DNA of 64,000 nucleotides from Nakamurella panacisegetis (GCF_900104535.1 NZ_LT629710.1:3631501-3695500); one strand, 5' to 3'. Shown: positions 9,281 through 18,975, counted from the first letter of the stretch. Numbers and translations: made by a program. Notes: generated by a model from the letters alone, not told the origin.

Positions 9281-9811
9281 TCACGTGGTCGGGCAGGTGT
9301 CACCGACGTAGGGCTGGGCGCAGAAGTTGGACGACCACGCCGCCTTCGCGCCGGAGTCACCGATCCGGTACACCTGCACCGTCGCGACGACGGCGACCGC
9401 GACGGCCAGCACGCCGACCGCGATGCGCACCCCCACCGATCCGAGGGCCGGGGCACTCCCGGATCGGGCGGCCAGCACCGGCAGCCCCCAGACCAGTGCG
9501 GCCAGCAGGAACAACCCGGCCGTCCAGGGCAGCAGCTGGTCGCCGAGCTGGGCGTGCCGGACGATCAACGGGTTGCTGAACCCGTGGAACACCCTGGCCT
9601 GCAACCAGGTGCCGGCGTGGGTGGTGATGGGCACGCAGACCAGGGCCAGCAGCGCCACGATCGGCGTCGTCACTCCGAGACGGCGCCGGGCGGCCGGCCA
9701 CAGAACGGACACGACGGTGATCACGGCGGCCAGCGGGACGGCGATCACCACCAGATGGATGAGCAGGATGTGCGTGGGCAGCCCGTTGAACTCGTTCACG
9801 TTGATCATCAT
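9281..9811 (-). CDS. DUF2231-like integral membrane protein
   Basis: A 176-residue protein with four or five hydrophobic helices. The start FNGLPTHILLIHLVVIAVPLAA resembles the DUF2231 family, in which the paired histidines of the first helix may bind a cofactor or metal; here they are in LPTHILLIH. A C-terminal extracytoplasmic tail contains two cysteines (NFCAQPYVGDTCP) that could form a disulfide. Two ATGs lie in tandem at the start, and 9808 is an equally possible start. The gene runs opposite to its neighbours. Its function is unknown; some DUF2231 proteins are predicted heme- or redox-linked membrane proteins. Confidence 0.75.
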   Translation of the reverse strand: MMINVNEFNGLPTHILLIHLVVIAVPLAAVITVVSVLWPAARRRLGVTTPIVALLALVCVPITTHAGTWLQARVFHGFSNPLIVRHAQLGDQLLPWTAGLFLLAALVWGLPVLAARSGSAPALGSVGVRIAVGVLAVAVAVVATVQVYRIGDSGAKAAWSSNFCAQPYVGDTCPTT

Positions 9812-9965
9812 GACGGACCGGACCGGGCCGACCCCGAAGGCCCCCGCGGGTCAGGACGTGGTCCGCGTCACCGCCGGGAACGGGCGGCGAAGTATTGGCC
9901 GCCGGATCTCCTCAGGTGGCCGGGTAGGCTGGCCCTGCTGTCTCATGCGGACCTTCGAAGGGAAA

Positions 9966-10355
9966 ATGGCCACCGTGAAGCGCATCTACTACTTCTCCGC
10001 AGGCATCGCCCTGGGGGCGGTGGCCACCCGGCGGACCCGCCGGGCCAAGGAAGCCGCCCGGGCTGCCCTCGCGGCGAAGTTGACCCCGTCGGCGATCGCC
10101 GCCGACGTCGCGGATGCCATCGCCGAGCTGGGCAACGCCCTCGGGTCGTTCGCCGCCGACGTGCGGCAGGGGGCGGCCAACCGCCGGGCCGCGTACCGGC
10201 CGATGATCGACAACGCCACCGGCGCGGTCGCCCTGTTGGCCGCCGACCAGGTCGGACCCACGCCTCCGATCGGTGCGGACGGTAACGAGGTCATCGTGGC
10301 CTCCGACCGGATCGACGCCGACGGTGCGCCGGTCCGGGGCCGTCGGAGCGCCTGA
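9966..10355 (+). CDS. DUF6167-like small protein upstream of alaS
   Basis: The 129-residue product starts MATVKRIYYFSAGIALGAVATRR, a short hydrophobic stretch followed by basic residues, so it may be membrane associated. An Ala-rich helix with LTPSAIAADVADAIAELGNALGSFAADVRQG follows, then a polar tail. The ATG at 9966 is preceded by AAGGGA. Small proteins of this type (DUF6167, often beside a DUF948 protein) occur directly before alaS in many actinobacteria, and the gene is 92 bases before alaS here. The function is not known. Confidence 0.8.
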   Translation: MATVKRIYYFSAGIALGAVATRRTRRAKEAARAALAAKLTPSAIAADVADAIAELGNALGSFAADVRQGAANRRAAYRPMIDNATGAVALLAADQVGPTPPIGADGNEVIVASDRIDADGAPVRGRRSA

Positions 10356-10447
10356 ACCGCGCCAACTGCCTGCACCGGGACGCCGCCGCGCGCCCGTGCT
10401 CTGTCACTCGCATGCCTTGAGTACGACCAGCGTAGAAGAAGGACACC

Positions 10448-13141
10448 TTGCAGACCCACGAGATCCGACGACGATTCCTCGACCACTTCGAGCGGGCGGG
10501 CCACACCTTCGTGCCCTCCGCCTCGTTGGTGTCCGACGATCCCACGCTGCTGTTCACCGTCGCCGGCATGCAGCAGTTCAAGCCGTACTTCCTCGGTCAG
10601 AGCACGCCCCCGTTCCCGCGGGCGACCAGCGTGCAGAAGTGCGTACGCACGCTGGACATCGACAACGTCGGGATCACCACCCGGCACAACACGTTCTTCC
10701 AGATGGCCGGCAACTTCTCGTTCGGTGACTACTTCAAGGCCGGTGCCATCAAGCACGCCTGGGACCTGGTCACCGGGTCCCAGGAGTCGGGCGGCTACGG
10801 CTTCGACCCGGACAGGATCTGGGTGACGGTCTACGAGACCGACGACGAGGCGATCCGGCTCTGGCAGGAGATCGCCGGGTTGCCGGCCGAACGTATCCAG
10901 CGCCTGGGGATGGCCGACAACTTCTGGTCGATGGGCACCCCCGGGCCCTGCGGCCCGTGCTCGGAGATCTATTTCGACCGCGGTCCCGAGTTCGGGCCCG
11001 AGGGTGGGCCCGCCGTATCCGATTCCCGCTACCTGGAGATCTGGAACCTGGTCTTCATGCAGGACATCCGCGGAGAGTCGATCGGTGGCGGGAAGGACGA
11101 CTTCCCCATCCTGGGTCCGCTGCCGCAGCAGAACATCGACACCGGCCTCGGCGTCGAGCGTGTCGCGTTCCTGCTGCAGGGAGTCGACAACGTCTACGAG
11201 ACCGACCTGTGCCGACCCATCATCACGGCGATGGAGGAGGCATCGGGGGTCAGCTACGGCAAGCCCGAGCATGCCGACGGCACCGCGCACATCGACGACG
11301 TGCGGATGCGGATCATCGCCGACCATTCCCGATCCGCCGTCATGTTGATCTCCGACGGGGTCACTCCGGGCAACGAGGGCGGTGGCTACGTGCTCCGTCG
11401 GCTGATCCGGCGCGCCGTGCGCTCGGCCCGCCTGCTCGGCGTCACCGAGCCGGTGATGGCCAGGCTGGTGAAGGTCGTGTCCGACCTGATGAGCCCGTCC
11501 TACCCGGAGATCGCCGACGACTACGCGCGCATCGAGCGAGTCGCGGTGACCGAGGAGAACGCCTTCCTCAAGACCATCGCGTCCGGCTCGAAGCTGTTCG
11601 AGACGGCGGCCGAGAAGACCAGGGCCGCCGGCCGCAGCCAGGTGTCCGGGTCGACCGCGTTCCTGCTGCACGACACCCAGGGCTTCCCGCTGGACCTGAC
11701 CCTGGAGATGGCGGCCGAAGCCGGCCTCACCGTCGACACGCAGGAGTTCGACCGGCTGATGCAGGAACAGCGCAGCCGGGCCCGGGCCGACTCGAAGGCC
11801 CGAAAGGGCGGTCTGAACGACCTGACCGTCTACCGGCAGCTGCTGGACGCCGGCCCGACCGAGTTCACCGGTTACACCGAACTGGAATCCGAGGGCACGG
11901 TGCGCGGCGTCATCGCCGACGGCGCCCGCATCCCGGCGGCCGGCGAAGGACGGACCGTCGAGGTCGTGCTCGACCGGACGGCGCTGTACGCCGAGTCCGG
12001 CGGCCAGGAGTCCGACGCCGGAACCATTGTCGGGGAAGGTTTCTCGGCCCAGGTGCTGGACGTGCAGAAGGTCGACCGCAAGCTCTGGGTCCACAAGGTC
12101 CGGATCCTGCACGGCGAGCTGACCGAGGGTGCGGTCGTCCGCTCGAAGGTGGACCCGGAATGGCGGCTGGGCGCCCGCCAGGCGCACAGCGGCACCCACG
12201 TCGTGCACGCGGCCCTGCGACAGGTGCTCGGGCCGGAGGCCCTGCAGGCCGGTTCGTACAACAAACCTGGCTACCTGCGGCTCGACTTCTCCTGGAACAG
12301 CCCCCTGTCGGCGGACACCCGCAGCGAGATCGAGGACGTCTCCAACCGGGCCGTCCGCAACGACCTCGGAGTCCGGGTGCTCTACGGCACCCAGCAGGAG
12401 GCGTCCGACATGGGTGCGATCGCCCTCTTCGGCGAGACCTACGACGACACCGTCCGCATCGTCGAGATCGGCGGCCCGTGGTCGGTCGAGCTCTGCGGCG
12501 GTACCCACGTCGAGCACTCCAGCCAGATCGGCCCGATCGCGCTGACCGGCGAGTCGTCCATCGGGTCCGGCGTGCGCCGGGTCGAGGCCGCCGTCGGCCT
12601 CGAGGCGTTCCACCGCCTGACCTCCGAACGTGCCCTGCTGAACGCCGTCGCCGGTTCGCTCAAGGTGCAGCCGGCCGACCTGCCGGCCCGGATCGAGACA
12701 TTGGTCGAGCGGTTGCGGACGGCCGAGAAGGAACTGGAGAAGTTCCGCGCGGCCGCGGCGCTGGCCTCGGCCGGCACCCTGGCCGACGCGGCGGCCCCGG
12801 TCGGAGCGGTGCACCTGGTCGCGGCGGCCGCCCCCGAGGGCACGACGGCGGCCGATCTGCGGACGCTGGCCACCGACGTCCGCGGTCGTCTGAACGGACG
12901 CCCGGCCGTGGTCGCGCTGTTCGCTCCGGCCGGCGATGCCGTCTCGTTCGTCACGGCGCTGACCTCGGAGGCCACCGCGGCCGGGCTGAAGGCCGGTGAC
13001 CTGGTTAAGTCCTTCCTGCCGGCGATTGCCGGACGGGGCGGCGGCCGCCCGGACATGGCGCAGGGTGGCGGCACCAACCCGGCCGGCATCGCCGATGCCG
13101 TGGCCGCCCTGAAGGGGGTCCTCGGCGGCGTTCCGTCGTGA
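10448..13141 (+). CDS. alaS: alanyl-tRNA synthetase
   Basis: The 897-residue enzyme charges tRNA-Ala. The class II catalytic core is at the N-terminus ([39 protein letters not shown]). The editing domain has its zinc site as HSGTH (His580/His584) and CGGTH (Cys683/His687), and a C-terminal DHHA1-type domain ends with the Gly-rich [14 protein letters not shown]. The start is an uncommon TTG at 10448 preceded by AAGGACACC; the family N-terminus ([13 protein letters not shown]) begins exactly there and no better ATG or GTG exists. The stop overlaps the ruvX start, beginning a chain of overlapping genes. Confidence 0.98.
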   Translation: MQTHEIRRRFLDHFERAGHTFVPSASLVSDDPTLLFTVAGMQQFKPYFLGQSTPPFPRATSVQKCVRTLDIDNVGITTRHNTFFQMAGNFSFGDYFKAGAIKHAWDLVTGSQESGGYGFDPDRIWVTVYETDDEAIRLWQEIAGLPAERIQRLGMADNFWSMGTPGPCGPCSEIYFDRGPEFGPEGGPAVSDSRYLEIWNLVFMQDIRGESIGGGKDDFPILGPLPQQNIDTGLGVERVAFLLQGVDNVYETDLCRPIITAMEEASGVSYGKPEHADGTAHIDDVRMRIIADHSRSAVMLISDGVTPGNEGGGYVLRRLIRRAVRSARLLGVTEPVMARLVKVVSDLMSPSYPEIADDYARIERVAVTEENAFLKTIASGSKLFETAAEKTRAAGRSQVSGSTAFLLHDTQGFPLDLTLEMAAEAGLTVDTQEFDRLMQEQRSRARADSKARKGGLNDLTVYRQLLDAGPTEFTGYTELESEGTVRGVIADGARIPAAGEGRTVEVVLDRTALYAESGGQESDAGTIVGEGFSAQVLDVQKVDRKLWVHKVRILHGELTEGAVVRSKVDPEWRLGARQAHSGTHVVHAALRQVLGPEALQAGSYNKPGYLRLDFSWNSPLSADTRSEIEDVSNRAVRNDLGVRVLYGTQQEASDMGAIALFGETYDDTVRIVEIGGPWSVELCGGTHVEHSSQIGPIALTGESSIGSGVRRVEAAVGLEAFHRLTSERALLNAVAGSLKVQPADLPARIETLVERLRTAEKELEKFRAAAALASAGTLADAAAPVGAVHLVAAAAPEGTTAADLRTLATDVRGRLNGRPAVVALFAPAGDAVSFVTALTSEATAAGLKAGDLVKSFLPAIAGRGGGRPDMAQGGGTNPAGIADAVAALKGVLGGVPS

Positions 13142-13629
13142 GGCCGTCTTCGCCGGCCCACGGCCCGGGGAGCAACCCGGATTTCGTCAGGGGTGTACGG
13201 CTGGGCGTGGACGTCGGTACCGTGCGGGTGGGCGTCGCACGGAGCGACCCCCACGGAATTCTGGCCACCCCGGTCGCGACCCTGCCCCGGGACGAGACGG
13301 GTGGTTCGGATCTCGCCACACTGCGCGATCTGGTCCTGGAACATGAGGTCGTGGAGGTGGTCGTGGGTCTGCCCCGAACGCTGCGTGGTGCCGTCGGCCC
13401 GGCGGCCGCGGCGGCCCGGAGCTACGGCGACCGGTTGAGCGCCCTGATCGGCCCGGTCCCGGTGGTCTACGTGGACGAGCGGCTGACCAGTGTCACGGCC
13501 AACCGGGTCCTCGCCGAGCGGGGAATCCGGGAGAAGGACCGGCGAAGTGTGGTCGATCAGGCGGCCGCGGTGGCGATCCTGCAGATCCGTCTCGACGCCA
13601 TCAGCGCCGCGCAGCGGAGCCGCGGATGA
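13138..13629 (+). CDS. ruvX: putative pre-16S rRNA nuclease / Holliday junction resolvase YqgF
   Basis: A 163-residue RNase H-fold protein with family motifs [13 protein letters not shown] (first acidic residue), [11 protein letters not shown] and [14 protein letters not shown] (second acidic residue), and a C-terminal [10 protein letters not shown] with the last catalytic aspartate. YqgF/RuvX trims the 5' end of 16S rRNA precursor; a Holliday-junction role has also been proposed. GTG 13138 overlaps the alaS stop (GTGA). The alaS-ruvX-mltG-aroE order is common in actinobacteria, so this identification is firm despite a poorly conserved first 17 residues. Confidence 0.95.
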   Translation: MRPSSPAHGPGSNPDFVRGVRLGVDVGTVRVGVARSDPHGILATPVATLPRDETGGSDLATLRDLVLEHEVVEVVVGLPRTLRGAVGPAAAAARSYGDRLSALIGPVPVVYVDERLTSVTANRVLAERGIREKDRRSVVDQAAAVAILQIRLDAISAAQRSRG

Positions 13630-14927
13630 ACGACCACCTGGGGCTGTTCGGCCGGGAGGAGGAGACCGGGGAGCTCGACCTCAACGACCTCCGGGCGGCG
13701 CTGTCCAAGACGGCGTCCGCCACGACGCCGGATCCGGTGCGCGTCCTGCCGCGCCGTGAGATCCGGGCGGCCCGGCAGGCCGCCGCCCGCCGTCGCAAGC
13801 GGCGGATCCGGCAGACCACCCTGGCCATCGTGGTCCTGGCCCTGCTGGTCGGCGGCGTGGTGGTCGGGTTCAAGCTGTGGCGCAAGGACTCCACCGCTGT
13901 CGCCGATTTCGTCGGCAACGGTACGACTGATGTCGTGGTGCGGGTGCAGAGCGGAGACTCGCTGACCGACATCGCCCAGACGCTGACCGAGGACGGTGTG
14001 GTGGCATCGTCGGCCGCGTTCATCAACGCCGCCTCCGACAACAGCGACATCAAGAGCATCAAGGTCGGCTACTACAAGGTCAAGCTGCACGCCTCGGCGG
14101 AGGCGGCGGTCGACGCCATCTCCGACTCGAATGCCCAGGTCGGCCAGCTGCGGATCATTCCCGGCCTGCGCCTGGAGGACACGAAGAACAAGGCGGGCGA
14201 GGCCGTACCCGGATACATCTCGCTGATCACCAAGGCGGCGTGCGTCCCGCTGAACGGCGTCGCCAACTGCTTCAACGCCGACCAGCTGTGGAAGGTCGCC
14301 GAGACGAGCGATCCGACCGCCCTCGGCGTCCCGAGCTGGGCGGTGGCCGGTATCCGGGCCGCGCCGGACCCGAAACGACGCCTCGAAGGCATGCTGGTTC
14401 CGGGGGACTACGACATCGCGCCCGGAACCGATCCGGTGGCCGTCCTGCACGATGTGGTCAGCCAGTCCGCGACCAACTGGGACCAGACGGATATCGTCGC
14501 CGGGTCGAAGCTGCTGGGCCGTGACCCCTACCAGGTGCTCACCGTTGCCTCCGTCGCGCAACGGGAAGGCACCAACTCGATCTACGGCAAGGTGTCGCGG
14601 GTTGTGTACAACCGCCTGGCCATCAACATGAAGCTGCAGATGGACTCCACCGTGTCCTATGCGCTCGGTCTGTCCACCGTGGCCACCACGAGCCGGCAAC
14701 GGGCCACCGCGACGCCCTACAACACCTACCTCAACACCGGCCTTCCGCCGACGCCGATCACCTCGCCCGGGACGAACGCCCTGGACGCTGCGCTGAATCC
14801 GGACGACGGCAAGTGGCTCTACTTCGTCCAGGTCGACCGGCAGGGCGACTTCTGCTTCTCGGTCACCGGGGAGGAGCACAACAAGTGTGTCGAGCAGGCC
14901 CGGGCGGCCGGCGTGTTCGACGAATGA
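13626..14927 (+). CDS. mltG: endolytic murein transglycosylase MltG
   Basis: The 433-residue protein has a cytoplasmic N-terminus with a basic stretch (AARRRKRRIR), one transmembrane helix at about residues 65-83 and a large extracytoplasmic part. That part includes a LysM-like segment (VVVRVQSGDSLTDIAQTL) and the YceG domain. The catalytic glutamate lies in VASVAQREGTN (Glu314), followed by QMDSTVSYALG and YNTYLNTGLPPTPITSPG, all diagnostic. MltG cleaves nascent peptidoglycan strands and terminates glycan elongation. It overlaps ruvX and aroE by four bases on each side. Confidence 0.96.
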   Translation: MNDHLGLFGREEETGELDLNDLRAALSKTASATTPDPVRVLPRREIRAARQAAARRRKRRIRQTTLAIVVLALLVGGVVVGFKLWRKDSTAVADFVGNGTTDVVVRVQSGDSLTDIAQTLTEDGVVASSAAFINAASDNSDIKSIKVGYYKVKLHASAEAAVDAISDSNAQVGQLRIIPGLRLEDTKNKAGEAVPGYISLITKAACVPLNGVANCFNADQLWKVAETSDPTALGVPSWAVAGIRAAPDPKRRLEGMLVPGDYDIAPGTDPVAVLHDVVSQSATNWDQTDIVAGSKLLGRDPYQVLTVASVAQREGTNSIYGKVSRVVYNRLAINMKLQMDSTVSYALGLSTVATTSRQRATATPYNTYLNTGLPPTPITSPGTNALDAALNPDDGKWLYFVQVDRQGDFCFSVTGEEHNKCVEQARAAGVFDE

Positions 14928-15787
14928 TCTCCCGTCCCGGCACCGAGGCCCGTCGGGCCGCTGTGCTCGGCTCCCCAGTCGACCATTCGTTGTCGCCGGC
15001 CCTGCACCGCGCGGGGTTCGCGGCGATCGGATTGACCGGATGGACGTACGAGAAGATCGAGTGTGACGGCGAGCGACTCCCGGCGCTGGTTGCCGCTTGC
15101 GGGCCGGAATGGGCCGGGTTCTCGGTGACCATGCCCGGCAAGTCGGTGGCCGCCGCGGTGGCCGACGTCCGGAGTCCACGCGTCATCGAACTCGGGGTGG
15201 CCAATACCCTCTACCGCGGCCCAGCGGGTTGGTACGCCGAGAACACCGACGTCGACGGCGTGACGGGTGCGCTGAGCGCGGTCGGGCTGGCCCCGCGGAG
15301 AGTGCTGGTGCTCGGTGGCGGTGGCACGGCTCGATCGGTGGTGGCCGCCCTGGCCGAGATGGGAGTGGCGGAACTGATCGTGGCCGGCCGTCGTCCGCAG
15401 AGCACCGCCGACTGCGCCGCGCTGGCCGCTCGCCTCGGCGTCGAGGTCACCGAATGCGGCCTCGACGAGGAATCGGTGTCAGCGGCGGCCACCGGTGTCG
15501 ACCTGGTCGTGTCGACCATCCCGGCCGGGGGAGCCGACCATCTGGCCGATGCTCTCGCCGCGGTACCCGCCCTGTTCGACGTCGTCTACCACCCGTGGCC
15601 GACCCCGCTGGCCGCGGCCTCACCGGCCGGCCGCGTCACCGTCACCGGCCTGGACATGTTGCTGCACCAGGCGTTCCGCCAGTTCGAGTTGTTCACCGCC
15701 CGGGCCGCACCCCGCGCGCAGATGAGGGCCGGCCTGCGGGCCGCCAGCGGCACGGAGCTGCCGTTGCCGATCGGGACGCCCGGGTGA
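14924..15787 (+). CDS. aroE: shikimate dehydrogenase
   Basis: ATG 14924 overlaps the mltG stop and gives 287 residues. The shikimate-binding region is SPVDHSLSPALHRAGF, the catalytic lysine is in VTMPGKSVA and the aspartate in ENTDVDGVTGAL. The NADP-binding Rossmann loop is VLGGGGTARSVVAAL, and the C-terminal GLDMLLHQAFRQFELF closes the active site. It reduces 3-dehydroshikimate to shikimate in aromatic amino-acid synthesis. The MltG-AroE pairing is typical of actinobacteria. The stop overlaps the next gene's GTG. Confidence 0.95.
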   Translation: MISRPGTEARRAAVLGSPVDHSLSPALHRAGFAAIGLTGWTYEKIECDGERLPALVAACGPEWAGFSVTMPGKSVAAAVADVRSPRVIELGVANTLYRGPAGWYAENTDVDGVTGALSAVGLAPRRVLVLGGGGTARSVVAALAEMGVAELIVAGRRPQSTADCAALAARLGVEVTECGLDEESVSAAATGVDLVVSTIPAGGADHLADALAAVPALFDVVYHPWPTPLAAASPAGRVTVTGLDMLLHQAFRQFELFTARAAPRAQMRAGLRAASGTELPLPIGTPG

Positions 15788-16371
15788 ACGCCACCCGCGC
15801 CCGGACGCGCCGGAACCCACGCGAGAGCCGCCCGGTCGACCACAGCAAGAACCTGCGGCTGGTGGCCGCCCTGGTCACCATGCTGGCCGCCGCCGCGTGC
15901 ATTCTCGCGTCCACGTTGACCTGGCTCGCCCTCCCGGACGGGGCCGGGCACACCACGTTCGTCTCCGGTTGGGGCGCCATCTCCGGCGGGAGCCAGATCG
16001 CCGGGCAGAACATCAACGACGCGGCCAACGGCAACGGGTCCTTCCGACCCGGCCTGCTGGGCGTCATCATCGGTGGATTCGCGCTGTTGTCGGCGATCGC
16101 GCTGGCCCTGCCGGCGTACGGCCGGAAGCCGAACCGCATCCCGGCCTCGGTGCTGACCCTGTGCGGGCTGGGCGGCCTGGCCTGGGGCATCATCCGCATC
16201 GTGGCGCCGAACTCCTTGGCCCTGCCCGACTCCAGCGGGTTCACCAGCGGCGCCGGTCCATGGCTCCTGGCCGGCGGTTCGCTGATCTTCCTGGTGACGG
16301 CGGTGGTGGTCTTCCTGGGCCGGCTCGACCCCCCGACCCCGATCGGACGTCGAGGTGGCCGGCCGGCCTAG
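15784..16371 (+). CDS. four-helix membrane protein of unknown function
   Basis: The 195-residue protein begins at GTG 15784, overlapping aroE by four bases. After a basic, polar N-terminus of about 25 residues there are four predicted transmembrane helices: near residues 27-46, LLGVIIGGFALLSAIALAL, IPASVLTLCGLGGLAWGII and WLLAGGSLIFLVTAVVVFL. Loops rich in Gly/Ser/Asn lie outside the membrane. No enzyme or transporter motif is visible. Position at the end of the alaS-aroE chain and codon use suggest a real, coupled gene. It resembles small actinobacterial membrane proteins without assigned function. Confidence 0.75.
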   Translation: MNATRARTRRNPRESRPVDHSKNLRLVAALVTMLAAAACILASTLTWLALPDGAGHTTFVSGWGAISGGSQIAGQNINDAANGNGSFRPGLLGVIIGGFALLSAIALALPAYGRKPNRIPASVLTLCGLGGLAWGIIRIVAPNSLALPDSSGFTSGAGPWLLAGGSLIFLVTAVVVFLGRLDPPTPIGRRGGRPA

Positions 16372-16433
16372 GGCGGTGTCCATGCGTGTGGACAACCCGC
16401 GCCGCTGACGGCCTCGCGTGAGAAGGTGGCCAG

Positions 16434-17063
16434 GTGTCGGGGGTCCAGTTGGTGGTTGTCATGCTGTCGGCGGTCGGCGGCCTCGCGGCCGGGTGGGGCG
16501 CTCGACAACTGCTGGCTCGTCTGCGGCGGGGCGTGACCTTGGCTCCGGGGCCACTCGAGCTGGGGACGGCCGCCGTGGTCGCGTCGAGCGTGGCGATCGG
16601 CTGGGCCCGGCCGACGCTGGCCCTGATCCTGCTGGCCGGCTGGCTGCTGGTGCTGCTGACCCCGGTCGATCTGGTCCACCACCGGCTGCCGGACGCGGTC
16701 ACGCTCCCGGCGCTGCCGGTCGCGGCGGTGACCGTGGCCGTCACGTACCTGCTCTCCCATCCGTCCGGTTCGGTGAACCGTGCGGTGCTGGTGGCGGCGG
16801 TGCTGTGGGCACTGTTCGCGGCCACGGCACGAATCCGGCCGGCTGCCATGGGCCGGGGCGACGTCAAGTTGATCCCCACCATCGGGCTGCTGACCGGATA
16901 CGTCTCGCTCGGGGCGGCCGTGGTCGCGCTGGCCCTGGCTTGCGTGCTCGGGGCCCTGGCATCGATCGTCGGCATGCTGGCCGGCCGACTCGAGCTCAAG
17001 TCGTCGATCGCCTTCGGGCCGTTCCTGCTGGTCGGCGGGTGGGCCGCCCTGCTGATCGCCTGA
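16434..17063 (+). CDS. prepilin peptidase (A24 family), short form
   Basis: A 209-residue protein of about six transmembrane helices. The two catalytic aspartates of A24 aspartic peptidases appear as TPVDLVHHRLPD and MGRGDVKL (GxGDxK). It lacks the N-terminal cysteine-rich methyltransferase domain of PilD, as in TadV/CpaA-like and mycobacterial Rv2551c-like forms. It would process prepilin-like or pseudopilin signal peptides at the membrane. No pilin genes lie in the window, so the substrate is unknown. The GTG start follows GAGAAGG. It converges on the phosphoesterase gene four bases downstream. Confidence 0.88.
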   Translation: MSGVQLVVVMLSAVGGLAAGWGARQLLARLRRGVTLAPGPLELGTAAVVASSVAIGWARPTLALILLAGWLLVLLTPVDLVHHRLPDAVTLPALPVAAVTVAVTYLLSHPSGSVNRAVLVAAVLWALFAATARIRPAAMGRGDVKLIPTIGLLTGYVSLGAAVVALALACVLGALASIVGMLAGRLELKSSIAFGPFLLVGGWAALLIA

Positions 17064-17067
17064 GCCG

Positions 17068-17958
17068 TCAGATCGGGTCAACCGGGTGCGCGTCGATCAC
17101 GGCCGCGCACCCGTCCTGGTCAAGGTGGAAGACCTCCTGGGCGCCGTCGACCGGTACCACCGACACCGTGATGTCCTCCCGGTACACGTTGACCAGGTTG
17201 AAGCCGGCCGAGCGGAAGGTGCGTTCGTGCCCGGGCGGGGCCAGCGGGTCGGTCCGGATGGCGGTCGACGGCGCGACCGCCACCGGGATCCGGCCGAGCA
17301 GGCCGAATCCGGCCAGATGGTGGTGCCCGGCGAGCACCATGCGGGTGTCGGTGCCGTCCAAGGCGGCGGCGAGCGCTCGCCGGGACGCGCGATCGAGGGC
17401 GAAGTAGGTCAGCAGCGGGGACACCGGGGCCAGCGGAGCGTGGTGCAGCACGACGATTGAACCGCCGGGATGCGGGGTACCGAGCTCGGCCGTCAGCTCG
17501 GCCAGGTGGTGCGGGGTCAGCACACCGTGTCCGGCGCCGACCACCGTGGAATCCAGTACGACGATCCGCAGTCCCGGGAGACGGAACACCTGCAGCATCG
17601 GGTCGGTCCGCCCGGCTGCGCCGAGCATCTCGGCGTGGAACACGGCCCGCACGTCATGGTTGCCGGTCGCGTAGATCACCTGCGGGGCGATGCCGTCGAG
17701 GGCAGCCTGCAGACGCCGATAGGCCGCGGGGTCGCCGGAATCGGTGAGATCGCCGGAGACGACGATGATGTCGGGGCCACGACCGTCGGCCTTGGCCGCG
17801 CGCAGGGCGGCCGCCACGTCGAGCAGCGCCAGTTGGGGGTCGATCAGGCCGTTGTACCGGACGCCGGTGCTGGTCAGGTGGGTGTCCGACAGGTGTGCGA
17901 TGACCAGGTCCGGCACCTCGGCCGGCTCTCCGTCCGGGGTACGCGCCGCGGTCGTCAC
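17068..17958 (-). CDS. metallophosphoesterase, class III cyclic nucleotide phosphodiesterase type (CpdA-like)
   Basis: The 296-residue protein has the dinuclear metal-binding motifs of calcineurin-like phosphoesterases: LSDTHL (Asp25, His27), SGDLTD, ATGNHD, VLHHAP and AGHHH. This set matches bacterial class III 3',5'-cyclic nucleotide phosphodiesterases such as mycobacterial Rv0805. GTG 17958 overlaps the stop of the HAD phosphatase gene (GTGA), so the two are co-translated. The longer frame reaching 18117 would lie inside the HAD gene and is rejected. Cyclic AMP hydrolysis is likely but relatives also act on other phosphodiesters. Confidence 0.92.
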   Translation of the reverse strand: MTTAARTPDGEPAEVPDLVIAHLSDTHLTSTGVRYNGLIDPQLALLDVAAALRAAKADGRGPDIIVVSGDLTDSGDPAAYRRLQAALDGIAPQVIYATGNHDVRAVFHAEMLGAAGRTDPMLQVFRLPGLRIVVLDSTVVGAGHGVLTPHHLAELTAELGTPHPGGSIVVLHHAPLAPVSPLLTYFALDRASRRALAAALDGTDTRMVLAGHHHLAGFGLLGRIPVAVAPSTAIRTDPLAPPGHERTFRSAGFNLVNVYREDITVSVVPVDGAQEVFHLDQDGCAAVIDAHPVDPI

Positions 17959-18674
17959 TCCAGGCCGCCCAGCGACCTGGCCCAGTCCCGGATCCCCGGG
18001 ATCAGTTCGGCCAGGCTGGCGCCACGCAGATGCGGAGTGCCGTCCCCTCGGTGGAACCGGTCGACCAGCGCCGTCCGGGCACCGGCGGCGAACGCGTCGG
18101 CGAGATCGGCGGTCCACCGATCACCGACCACCATCAGACGCTCGGGTGTGGCTGCGGCGTCGATCCGGTCGAGCAGGGCCGCGACGTGCTCGGGCATGCG
18201 GTGCGGTTTGTCGGCCTCGGCCACGATCTCGTCGATGTGGCCGGCCACCTCGACGGCCGTGAGTACCTCGGCCACACCGGTCAGGTCCGCGTTGGTGACC
18301 ACCAGTACGTACGCATCGGCAAGGTCGGCCAGTAGCTCCGGCAGACCCTGTGGCGCGTCCAGGGCAAAGGCCGAGCGGGCGAGGTCCTGCCGGGCCAGGC
18401 GATAGGCCCCGTCGAGGTGTTCGGCCGTGAGCCCGGCGGCGCGGGCCAGCATCTCCACGCCCATGTAGCCGTCCTCCGCGTCGCGGAGATCGATGGTGCG
18501 CACGGTCACGGATCTGCCTTCCAGGAGGTACCGCACGCCGTCGATCAGATCGGTGGCGGCCGCGTCGGGCAGCAGGTCCGCGGCGTGCCTGGCGTAGGCC
18601 AGAATCGGCAGATCCCCGACGTAGAGCGTGCCGTCGAAATCGAACAGCAGCGCCAGCGTCGGGGATCCGGTCAC
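17955..18674 (-). CDS. HAD family hydrolase
   Basis: A 239-residue haloacid-dehalogenase-fold phosphatase. Motif I is LLFDFDGTLY, motif II is VVTNAD, and motifs III/IV are near EADKPHRMP and VVGDRWTADLADAFAAGARTALV. A helical cap lies between motif I and II. This layout suggests a small-molecule phosphatase of the phosphoglycolate/nucleotidase type, with unknown substrate. It starts at GTG 18674, with a -10-like TAGGAT six bases upstream and no ribosome-binding site, so it may be leaderless. It overlaps the downstream metallophosphoesterase gene. Confidence 0.9.
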   Translation of the reverse strand: MTGSPTLALLFDFDGTLYVGDLPILAYARHAADLLPDAAATDLIDGVRYLLEGRSVTVRTIDLRDAEDGYMGVEMLARAAGLTAEHLDGAYRLARQDLARSAFALDAPQGLPELLADLADAYVLVVTNADLTGVAEVLTAVEVAGHIDEIVAEADKPHRMPEHVAALLDRIDAAATPERLMVVGDRWTADLADAFAAGARTALVDRFHRGDGTPHLRGASLAELIPGIRDWARSLGGLE

Positions 18675-18680
18675 CGATTG

Positions 18681-18686
18681 ATCCTA
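18681..18686 (-). promoter_or_regulatory. candidate -10 box for the leaderless HAD/phosphoesterase operon
   Basis: TAGGAT on the minus strand is followed after six bases by the GTG at 18674. No purine-rich ribosome-binding site intervenes, so a leaderless transcript is likely. The -35 is not recognisable. Confidence 0.5.
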
Positions 18687-18696
18687 GAGCGGAGTA

Positions 18697-18975
18697 TCAG
18701 ACGGTCGAGCGGGACCGGTTGCCGAAGCGGGTCCACAGCAGCAGCACGATGATGGCACCGATGATCGACCCGATGATGCCCGAGGTCTGGAAGAACCCGT
18801 TCTGACCGTCCTTGTGGAAGATCAGGTAGCCCAGGAACCCTCCGACGAACGAGCCGATGATGCCCAGCACGATGGTGGCCAGGATCGACATGTGCTGCTT
18901 GCCGGGCACGATGAGCCGGGCGAGGGCCCCGGCGATGAGGCCGATGATGATGAGGCTGACGATGAGTCCGAGCAT
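18697..18975 (-). CDS. GlsB/YeaQ/YmgE family stress-response membrane protein
   Basis: This 92-residue protein has three closely spaced hydrophobic helices: LGLIVSLIIIGLIAGALARL, ILATIVLGIIGSFVGGFLGYL and IIGSIIGAIIVLLLW. Between the first two lies the conserved GKQ segment. It matches the transglycosylase-associated / GlsB/YeaQ family, small membrane proteins linked to general stress. ATG 18975 follows AAGGAG at ideal spacing. A GTTT...GGGCAC pair about 90 bases upstream vaguely resembles a stress-sigma promoter, but the match is weak and I do not annotate it. Confidence 0.92.
   Translation of the reverse strand: MLGLIVSLIIIGLIAGALARLIVPGKQHMSILATIVLGIIGSFVGGFLGYLIFHKDGQNGFFQTSGIIGSIIGAIIVLLLWTRFGNRSRSTV

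Noticed and set aside
9989-12814. 941-codon minus-strand frame opposite alaS
   Set aside because: It is antisense to a clear alanyl-tRNA synthetase, has low-complexity Gly/Arg/Val/Asp composition and no family motif. Long antisense frames are common in high-GC DNA.
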